A stretch of 6,257 nt of DNA, taken from the NCBI GenBank assembly GCA_003224075.1, contig QHYF01000124.1:1-6257 (forward strand). The letters are read 5' to 3'. The notes beneath the pieces were generated by a model, which was given only the letters and a program-made list of their open reading frames with translations, was not told where the DNA came from and ran no database searches. Every line of letters begins with the position of its first letter. Position 1 is the first letter of the stretch. Both the position numbers and the translations under genes were made by a program. Shown here piece by piece: positions 1 to 4,000 of the stretch. This DNA comes from Acidobacteriota bacterium (GTDB lineage Bacteria; Acidobacteriota; Terriglobia; Acidiferrales; UBA7541).

Positions 1-2
1 GG

Positions 3-335
3 CGTGACTATCGCGTCTTGGTTCTGGTGGTTCCTTGGTACATACGCGAGCACATGCGGCGCAAAGGCGATTGCCAGTCTCAAGTCTGGTTTATGTTCTC
101 GATCAACGTTATCGGCGTGGTCGCAGGGCTTTATGTCTTGCTGCCCACTTTGATAGCGGCACTAGGAAAAAATCCCGTGAACGACCAGCAAACGCTAATG
201 GCAGCCTTCGGTTCTTTTGCAGTAGTTATTTTCACGGGCCAGAATCTCATAAGGGATATAGATAACTTATTTTCCAAAGAGATTCAACCGAAACAACAGA
301 AACAATCCAAGACAACGGATATCGACGCAGTTTAA
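3..335 (+). CDS. C-terminal part of an unidentified membrane protein (5' partial)
   Basis: I do not recognise this protein. The frame is open from the left edge to the TAA at 333-335, so the start probably lies outside the window; the first possible start inside is TTG at 18, with no convincing ribosome binding site. What can be seen is a short hydrophobic stretch (VLVLVVPWYI) that may be the end of a membrane helix, a basic loop (HMRRKGD), then two clear hydrophobic segments, FMFSINVIGVVAGLYVLLP and TLMAAFGSFAVVIFTGQNL, separated by a polar linker (GKNPVNDQQ). The tail is hydrophilic, rich in Lys and Gln, and probably cytoplasmic. The DNA looks less GC-rich than the genes to the right. The stop lies 13 bases from the stop of the opposing methyltransferase gene, so the two are convergent and not in one operon. 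It could also be a complete small protein starting at TTG 18 (105 residues). Confidence 0.6.
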   Translation, partial: RDYRVLVLVVPWYIREHMRRKGDCQSQVWFMFSINVIGVVAGLYVLLPTLIAALGKNPVNDQQTLMAAFGSFAVVIFTGQNLIRDIDNLFSKEIQPKQQKQSKTTDIDAV

Positions 336-348
336 ATCTCACCTCAGC

Positions 349-1911
349 CTAGGCGAACAATTTCTCTTGGCGCTCGACCTGAAAGTAGCCGTCGATGCTC
401 TCAAGGACGGCACGAGCAGGAATCTGCGCCAACTCTTTTGGCTCCACTTTGTGCAGTCCGCCGCCGTATACGCGGCCTTCGGAGATAAACTGGCCGGGCG
501 TGACGCTCTGGAGTGCCTCAAACACTCGCGCCGCAAGTTCGGGATGGTTGTTCAGAGCTTCCTGCAAGCGGCTCTTGGGATAAAGCATGAGGTAGACGTT
601 GTGCGCCGTCGCGCCGGAACGATTCCAGATAAAGCGAAACGGATGCTTGCCGTTAGCCGAGCGGCCCATATAGGTACACAGGAAAGGGGCGGGCGGGCGC
701 TGCTCCTGGGAATACCACGGCGCGCGGCGACTGGCGAGATATGACACGTGGATATCTTCTTCTCGGCCTTTCTGTAGATACGCATAGAATCGCGGCCAGC
801 TCGCTTTGATTTTTTCCTCCGGCTCGCTGCAATCAAGCAGGTAGAGCTGAGGAGACACGACAGGCGCACCGTCAGCGCGCTGATCGATGATGTCTGCCGT
901 CAGGTAGCGCGGACCGGGCAGAATCGGTTTAAGGAATCGGCGCGGAATGTGCCAGGTCTTCGTATCTTCGTCACTCAAGATAAAAAAACTATTGGAGCCG
1001 GTCGCAAGCCCGCGCTTGATGACAAAGAGATCGCCAAGCGTCGGCTCATCTGTACTCTCAAAGTTCGTCCGGGCTGGAAACTGCGTCCATTTGTGGGAGT
1101 GTCGTAGCACATCGAGAGGCACAAGCGCCTCAGTGCTTGGATTTTCGATCTCACCGCCAAACGAAAACCGGACGCGGTGTCCTGGCGGGGGCAGTGTCTT
1201 GCGAAACACCACAACTGCTGAGGATACCAAGGCGTCCGTAAACTGCACGTCCGTTGGACAGAAACGGTGAATATGGAGCAGCGTAACCCGTTCCGTCAGG
1301 TAGCGCCGGAGCGTCACGCCGTAATTCACGTCCATGAATTCCGAGGGAATGAGCCAAATCGCAAGCCCCTGCTCTTCCATCCAGTCGTGACATAGCAACA
1401 GAAAATAACAATACAGGCCAGCAAGTCCGCTGATCTCCATGTGCAATGAGCGCGCGAGCTGCACCTTGAGGCGATCCTTTGCGTCAGATTCCAGGTGATG
1501 GTGCCGCACGTAAGGTGGATTGGTTAGTACGAGATTGAAACGCTGCGCGGGAGGCTTCTGCTTTGTGAAATCGCCCCGCACGACGTGAAGGCCGCTCTTG
1601 CCCCAGAGGCTCTCTGCTGCCTCCGCAAACAAGGGGTCAAGCTCGATGCCGGTTGCGGCTTCGATGCTCATTGCAGGGACAACTTGCGACAGCGCAGAAT
1701 AAAACGATCCAGTGCCAATCGCCGGGTCAAGAAAGCGGAGCCTGCCCTCCCCTAATGTTTTATGCGCGTAGCGCGCGAGACTAAGGGCTAATGCAAACGG
1801 CGTTGCAAACTGGCCCCACTTGTTGCGTTCCGCCGCCGTCTTCAGACTGTCGAGACGCGTCTGCTCCGTCTGGCGGCTTCCTTCGATGGTCTGATGTGTG
1901 ACAGTTGCCAT
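349..1911 (-). CDS. Type II N6-adenine DNA methyltransferase (gamma class, XamI-type partner)
   Basis: This enzyme is predicted to transfer a methyl group from S-adenosylmethionine to adenine N6 in a specific DNA site, protecting host DNA from the paired endonuclease. In the 520-residue product, motif X is GQFATP (33-38), motif I DPAIGTGSF (62-70, the cofactor loop), motif II ELDP (90-93), motif III GDF (113-115) and the catalytic motif IV NPPY (131-134). The order X-I-IV with the recognition domain last defines the gamma class. The C-terminal half from about 290 (GDLFVIKRGLATG, then YGGGLHKVEPKELAQIP near 482-498) resembles the TaqI-like specificity domain. ATG at 1909-1911 lies only 4 bases after the endonuclease stop, so translation is probably coupled; the only ribosome-binding-like bases are a weak GGA inside the end of the endonuclease gene. 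Length and motifs indicate an intact, active enzyme. The target site cannot be read from sequence; XamI itself cuts GTCGAC. Confidence 0.93.
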   Translation of the reverse strand: MATVTHQTIEGSRQTEQTRLDSLKTAAERNKWGQFATPFALALSLARYAHKTLGEGRLRFLDPAIGTGSFYSALSQVVPAMSIEAATGIELDPLFAEAAESLWGKSGLHVVRGDFTKQKPPAQRFNLVLTNPPYVRHHHLESDAKDRLKVQLARSLHMEISGLAGLYCYFLLLCHDWMEEQGLAIWLIPSEFMDVNYGVTLRRYLTERVTLLHIHRFCPTDVQFTDALVSSAVVVFRKTLPPPGHRVRFSFGGEIENPSTEALVPLDVLRHSHKWTQFPARTNFESTDEPTLGDLFVIKRGLATGSNSFFILSDEDTKTWHIPRRFLKPILPGPRYLTADIIDQRADGAPVVSPQLYLLDCSEPEEKIKASWPRFYAYLQKGREEDIHVSYLASRRAPWYSQEQRPPAPFLCTYMGRSANGKHPFRFIWNRSGATAHNVYLMLYPKSRLQEALNNHPELAARVFEALQSVTPGQFISEGRVYGGGLHKVEPKELAQIPARAVLESIDGYFQVERQEKLFA

Positions 1912-1915
1912 GATG

Positions 1916-2416
1916 TCAGATTCCGAGCTGGTCCAGGTCTTGCGTGCGATGCTCCCATATCCAGTCTATCCCCTCAGCCGCTTCGTACCCAAGATATGCC
2001 GCGTCGAAATACCCGCAGAGAAAAAGCACAAAGACGACGCCCTTGCCGTGCGTCGCTTTAAGGTAGTTGATTTTGATCGCCTCTTCCTTGCGGCGTTTGT
2101 TAACGTTGGTGAAGTCGCCTGCGGATTTTGCTTCAATGAGAATCGGCAGGTGCGGCAGCTTGGCCTTCTTCGGCTGAACGACCGCGTCGATAGGAATTTT
2201 CACGGTTTTGGCCGCGGCCTTGGAAGGCTTCACCAGGACATTGAGCCGGAACGAAAAAGTACCCGGCTCCATTTGATTGAGCGGGGTGGCCGCATGAGGT
2301 GCTTTCAGCTTGTAGCCGCGGTCGGTCAGGTACTTCTCGATGAGTGCGAGTTGACGCTTCTCCGACGCTCGCGTGTCTGCCTTCCACAAGTGTGGCTTAT
2401 CGGCGTTAATGGGCAT
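1916..2416 (-). CDS. XamI-like Type II restriction endonuclease, apparently internally shortened
   Basis: The 166-residue product carries a PD-(D/E)xK nuclease core: Asp77 in PIDAVV and Glu95-x-Lys97 in LIEAKSAGDFTN, followed by a basic helix (NKRRKEEA, 106-113). The C-terminal block LFLCGYFDAAYLGYEAAEG (131-149) completes what I recognise, from memory, as the C-terminal part of XamI-family endonucleases. Its place directly upstream of a gamma-class adenine methyltransferase supports this. Family members as I recall them are much longer, roughly 250-300 residues. Here the N-terminal signature NADKPHLWKADTRAS (4-18) runs directly into EKRQLALIEKYL (19-30), which belongs far downstream, so a large in-frame internal deletion is inferred. 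The catalytic residues remain but substrate-binding or dimer parts may be gone, and activity is doubtful. The ATG at 2414-2416 is preceded in frame by a TAG at 2420-2422, so the gene cannot extend upstream. No ribosome binding site is visible. A naturally short subfamily is the alternative. Confidence 0.82.
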   Translation of the reverse strand: MPINADKPHLWKADTRASEKRQLALIEKYLTDRGYKLKAPHAATPLNQMEPGTFSFRLNVLVKPSKAAAKTVKIPIDAVVQPKKAKLPHLPILIEAKSAGDFTNVNKRRKEEAIKINYLKATHGKGVVFVLFLCGYFDAAYLGYEAAEGIDWIWEHRTQDLDQLGI

Positions 2417-2510
2417 GAGCTAATTTAACAGCCGCCTGATAGATTGCAACCGTTGCCGTTTGGCTTACGATATTCACAATCATGTTTTGAGATTCCCAGC
2501 GGTTGCTCAT
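2406..2510 (-). CDS. Possible 34-codon leader ORF overlapping the endonuclease start
   Basis: An ATG at 2508-2510 opens a 34-codon frame that starts MSNRWESQNM and ends VKLAHAH before TAA at 2406-2408. It overlaps the first 11 bases of the endonuclease gene in another frame. A TGA lies two codons before its ATG, so this start is fixed. The endonuclease ATG lacks a ribosome binding site; ribosomes finishing this ORF would stop a few bases past it, which would allow reinitiation and coupling. I recognise no homology, and the ORF itself has no clear ribosome binding site. It is too short to be a usual controller (C) protein. It may equally be a chance frame. Confidence 0.25.
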   Translation of the reverse strand: MSNRWESQNMIVNIVSQTATVAIYQAAVKLAHAH

Positions 2511-2569
2511 GTTTCAGGCGCGGCAATCGCTGCTGTGGAAACTGGTTTATCTTATGTTGTGCTAGGAAT

Positions 2570-2590
2570 ACCGTAGTGAAGAAATACGGT
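2570..2590. repeat. Perfect 6-base inverted repeat (ACCGTA/TACGGT) with a 9-base loop
   Basis: ACCGTA at 2570-2575 pairs exactly with TACGGT at 2585-2590. On the plus strand the hairpin would cover the weak ribosome binding site and touch the GTG of the small ORF, so it could reduce its translation or act as an operator. On the minus strand no T-run follows it, so alone it is not a typical terminator. Confidence 0.35.
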
Positions 2591-2756
2591 GACTAAGAAA
2601 ATCGTCGTCGAAAAAAAGAAGTTTGACGCGGCATTGTCAACGCTGCTAAGAGCCAAGCCAGTGCCGCGCACTTCGCGTCGGACTCCGGTTCTGCTCCGCG
2701 CCTCTGACCTTTCAACGAGGCGATTCTTCAGCGCGTGTCGAGGTCCACGTCTTTGA
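2589..2756 (+). CDS. Small Lys/Arg-rich hypothetical protein, GTG start
   Basis: A GTG at 2589-2591 opens a 55-codon frame ending at TGA 2754-2756. The first half, VTKKIVVEKKKFDAALSTLL (1-20), looks like real protein: a basic start, then a plausible amphipathic helix, with strongly codon-like base use. The second half (RAKPVPRTSRRTP, then a Ser/Arg-rich tail) is less convincing and may be a run-on after decay of a formerly longer or different C-terminus. A GAAG lies about 6 bases before the start and is a weak ribosome binding site. Upstream, a TGA at 2577-2579 closes the frame. The 3' end overlaps the end of the minus-strand secreted-protein gene by 29 bases. I cannot name a family, and no partner gene such as a toxin or antitoxin lies next to it on this strand. 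Confidence 0.35.
   Translation: MTKKIVVEKKKFDAALSTLLRAKPVPRTSRRTPVLLRASDLSTRRFFSACRGPRL
2611..2640 (-). terminator. Weak intrinsic terminator candidate for the secreted-protein gene
   Basis: Read on the minus strand, TTGAC (2640-2636) can pair with GTCAA (2627-2623) around an 8-base loop, and the tail 2622-2611 reads ACTTCTTTTTTT. It lies about 90 bases after the stop of the secreted-protein gene, where a terminator would be expected. The five-pair stem is short and AT-rich, so the call is weak. The same A-run provides the Lys codons of the small plus-strand ORF, so the two readings compete. Confidence 0.3.
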
Positions 2757-3216
2757 TGGGCAAATCCCGGTGCGCGTCCAGGATTTCGAAACGCCGCTGC
2801 TCTTCTTTCTTGTACGTTTCCTGATCCGGATAGAGCTGCTTGATCAGCGGGGCGCTGTCGAAATTGTCGTTGGCAATCGCGGCGTTCTTGAAGACGATGG
2901 TCACCCGGTAATCCCAGCGGCCGTCTTCCGTCGCGTGATAGCGCGGCGCGGTCATGCTTACCTTCAACATGCGGCCCAGTTCGATCTCTTTTTTCAGAAC
3001 CGGATAATGGTTTTTCTTGAAGAGCGTCAGGAATTCTTCGGCGTGACCCCATTTCGCCTTGTAGTAGTACTCCACCACATAGGGTTGCTCTTTCGGTGCG
3101 GCCGCCATCCCGCCCTGCTGCGCTCGAGCGCCGATTGCCGTGGCCCATAGAAGCGCCGCCAGCCCCACTGCCGCCATTGTCAGCCAGCCCCAGGACCATG
3201 CAACTCGCTTTTGCAT
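2728..3216 (-). CDS. Secreted protein of unknown function, probable ferredoxin-like alpha/beta barrel
   Basis: The 162-residue product begins with a signal peptide: basic MQKR, a hydrophobic core (about 11-31) and a likely cut after ARA (30-32), so the mature protein should be periplasmic or outside the cell. The mature part reads YVVEYYYKAKWGHAEEFLTLF (about 46-66), a helix, GRMLKVSMTAPRYH, then WDYRVTIVFKN (101-111). This strand-helix-strand-strand pattern suggests a dimeric alpha/beta barrel like monooxygenase- or Dabb-type domains, but I see no catalytic residue I can assign. Similar secreted proteins occur in Acidobacteria, as I recall. An upstream ATG at 3273 would give 181 residues, but the ATG at 3214-3216 has a strong GGGAGGG 8 bases away and gives a clean signal peptide, so I prefer it. 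The gene is divergent from the OsmC-family gene and stands alone. Confidence 0.82.
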   Translation of the reverse strand: MQKRVAWSWGWLTMAAVGLAALLWATAIGARAQQGGMAAAPKEQPYVVEYYYKAKWGHAEEFLTLFKKNHYPVLKKEIELGRMLKVSMTAPRYHATEDGRWDYRVTIVFKNAAIANDNFDSAPLIKQLYPDQETYKKEEQRRFEILDAHRDLPIKDVDLDTR

Positions 3217-3224
3217 TTGACTTT

Positions 3225-3232
3225 CCCTCCCC
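3225..3232 (-). promoter_or_regulatory. Strong ribosome binding site deciding the start at 3216
   Basis: On the minus strand GGGGAGGG lies 8 bases before the ATG at 3214-3216. This near-ideal Shine-Dalgarno sequence favours the internal Met over the longer start at 3273. Confidence 0.8.
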
Positions 3233-3279
3233 AAAAGGTCTTTCAAACGTACCTGTAACACCGCGCAAGTCAAACCAAA

Positions 3280-3289
3280 AATAAGGCAA
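3280..3289 (-). repeat. Shared divergent-promoter element, minus-strand copy
   Basis: Minus-strand TTGCCTTATT is identical to plus-strand 3380-3389. Similarity continues beyond the exact block: minus strand TTGCCTTATTTTTGGTTTG against plus strand TTGCCTTATTCCTGTTTG, with one base of gap. It lies 63 bases before the ATG of the secreted-protein gene. It could be an operator, or TTGCCT could serve as a -35 element, but no good -10 follows at normal spacing. Confidence 0.4.
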
Positions 3290-3294
3290 GGGGC

Positions 3295-3341
3295 GAAACA
3301 GATTATTTTCAGCTTGTTTCTTTCTCAGCGGAAACCGTTTC
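3295..3341. promoter_or_regulatory. Cluster of GAAAC/GTTTC half-sites
   Basis: Within 47 bases there are GAAAC (3295-3299), GTTTC (3316-3320), GAAAC (3331-3335) and GTTTC (3337-3341). The last two form an 11-base odd palindrome, GAAACCGTTTC. The cluster lies in the middle of the divergent intergenic region, where a regulator could control both genes. I do not know a regulator with this site. Confidence 0.3.
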
Positions 3342-3379
3342 GACACGGACAACGATATATCCCCACCAGACCCTGCGCA

Positions 3380-3389
3380 TTGCCTTATT
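3380..3389 (+). repeat. Shared divergent-promoter element, plus-strand copy
   Basis: TTGCCTTATT here is the inverted copy of 3280-3289, exactly 100 bases away start to start. It lies 41 bases before the OsmC-family ATG, so each of the two divergent genes has one copy reading toward it. Confidence 0.4.
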
Positions 3390-3420
3390 CCTGTTTGCTC
3401 CTCCTGTTATCCTTTGTCTC

Positions 3421-3426
3421 GGGAGG
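3421..3426 (+). promoter_or_regulatory. Ribosome binding site of the OsmC-family gene
   Basis: GGGAGG ends 4 bases before the ATG at 3431. The spacing is on the short side, but the match is strong and fixes the start. The longer frame from ATG 3314 would add 39 residues not expected in this family. Confidence 0.75.
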
Positions 3427-3430
3427 CTTC

Positions 3431-3844
3431 ATGCAGATTGCATCGGTAAAGTGGATTGACGAACAGAAATTCGTGGCGACGAGCCCTTCCGGCCACGCGG
3501 TGACCATTGATTCCGACCGCGAATCGAACCAGGCTCCGGGGCCGATGGAGCTTCTGCTGATGGCGCTGGGCGCTTGCACGGCCACGGACGTGGTCATCAT
3601 CCTGGAAAAGAAGCGGCAGAAGCTTCAATCGCTGGAAGTCATCTGTTCGGGCGAGCGTGCGGCGGAGCCGCCGGCCGTTTGGACCAAGCTGGAAATTGTC
3701 TATCGCCTCCGCGGGCAGCTGGATGATGCCGCCGTGAAGCATGCCATTCAACTCAGCGAGGACAAATACTGCTCGGTTGCCGCCATGCTCAGGAAAACTG
3801 CGCCAATCTCTTGGCGCTACGAAATCACTCCGCCTGCTTCATAA
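3431..3844 (+). CDS. OsmC/Ohr-family thiol protein (YhfA-like)
   Basis: Proteins of this family are small cytoplasmic dimers; characterised Ohr and OsmC members reduce organic hydroperoxides with two cysteines, while the role of the YhfA-like branch is less clear. The 137-residue product has the expected family length. It shows the first conserved Cys in MALGACTATDV (Cys49), after the turn QAPGPMELLL (34-43), and the second in EDKYCSVAAML (Cys114). The strand-rich start (IASVKWIDEQKFVATSPSGH) and the helix around 52-64 fit the fold. The N-terminus is short, as in YhfA-like members rather than long Ohr proteins. The start is chosen by GGGAGG just upstream. The gene is monocistronic as far as can be seen: divergent from the secreted-protein gene and 156 bases from the next plus-strand gene. 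No regulator gene of the OhrR type is adjacent. A peroxidase role is inferred from the family only. Confidence 0.9.
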   Translation: MQIASVKWIDEQKFVATSPSGHAVTIDSDRESNQAPGPMELLLMALGACTATDVVIILEKKRQKLQSLEVICSGERAAEPPAVWTKLEIVYRLRGQLDDAAVKHAIQLSEDKYCSVAAMLRKTAPISWRYEITPPAS

Positions 3845-3920
3845 TTCATAGCGGCCGGCCGCAGGCTCAGTCCATTACCGGGTGCGAGGAGCAGAGCGCG
3901 TGTCCTATCCCTCTGACTGC

Positions 3921-3934
3921 GCAGCACGTGCTGC
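3921..3934. promoter_or_regulatory. 14-base perfect palindrome upstream of the DUF5916 gene
   Basis: GCAGCACGTGCTGC is a perfect palindrome centred on CACGTG. It lies about 26 bases before the -35 candidate, where an activator often binds. It could also fold as a five-pair hairpin with loop ACGT, but no T-run follows on the plus strand, so it is not a terminator for the OsmC gene. Confidence 0.35.
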
Positions 3935-3959
3935 AGTGACAATTCCTCTGAATTTACTG

Positions 3960-3988
3960 TTGCGTGAAGTCTCCCCAGGCGCTATACA
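3960..3988 (+). promoter_or_regulatory. Sigma-70-type promoter candidate
   Basis: TTGCGT (3960-3965) and TATACA (3983-3988) are separated by 17 bases, the ideal spacing. Transcription would start near 3995, only about 6 bases before the ATG at 4001. That would exclude the apparent ribosome binding site from the message and make it nearly leaderless, so either this promoter or that site is probably not used as drawn. Confidence 0.35.
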
Positions 3989-3992
3989 AAGG
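3988..3992 (+). promoter_or_regulatory. Ribosome binding site of the DUF5916 gene
   Basis: AAAGG ends 8 bases before the ATG at 4001, a normal spacing. It supports ATG 4001 over the in-frame TTG at 3995. It shares a base with the -10 candidate TATACA. Confidence 0.5.
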
Positions 3993-4000
3993 CATTGAAA

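Larger units (their letters stand above)
2417..2727. other. Intergenic region without a conventional gene
   Basis: This 311-base stretch lies between the endonuclease start and the stop of the secreted-protein gene, and reads as more AT-rich than its surroundings. It must hold the promoter of the minus-strand restriction-modification pair, but I see no convincing -35/-10 pair on that strand; a TTGCAA and a TTAAAT near the endonuclease start are 15 bases apart and would leave almost no leader. It also holds the overlapping leader ORF, a small plus-strand Lys-rich ORF, a hairpin and a weak terminator-like structure, listed separately. Confidence 0.6.

Noticed and set aside
1898..2428. A 176-codon plus-strand frame opposite the endonuclease
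   Set aside because: The translation has no family features, and the opposite strand shows clear PD-(D/E)xK nuclease motifs in the right context.
2552..3352. A 266-codon minus-strand frame across the secreted-protein gene and its flanks
   Set aside because: It is in a different frame from the signal-peptide protein, is Gly/Arg/Ser-rich, has no domain, and runs through both intergenic regions. It is a shadow of 2728-3216.
3314..3430. N-terminal extension of the OsmC-family protein from ATG 3314
   Set aside because: The 39 added residues cross the shared promoter element, are not typical of the family, and GGGAGG directly precedes ATG 3431.
3851..3862. GCGGCCGGCCGC, a 12-base perfect palindrome after the OsmC-family stop
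   Set aside because: It has no loop and no T-run, so it is not a convincing terminator, and short GC palindromes are common in such DNA.
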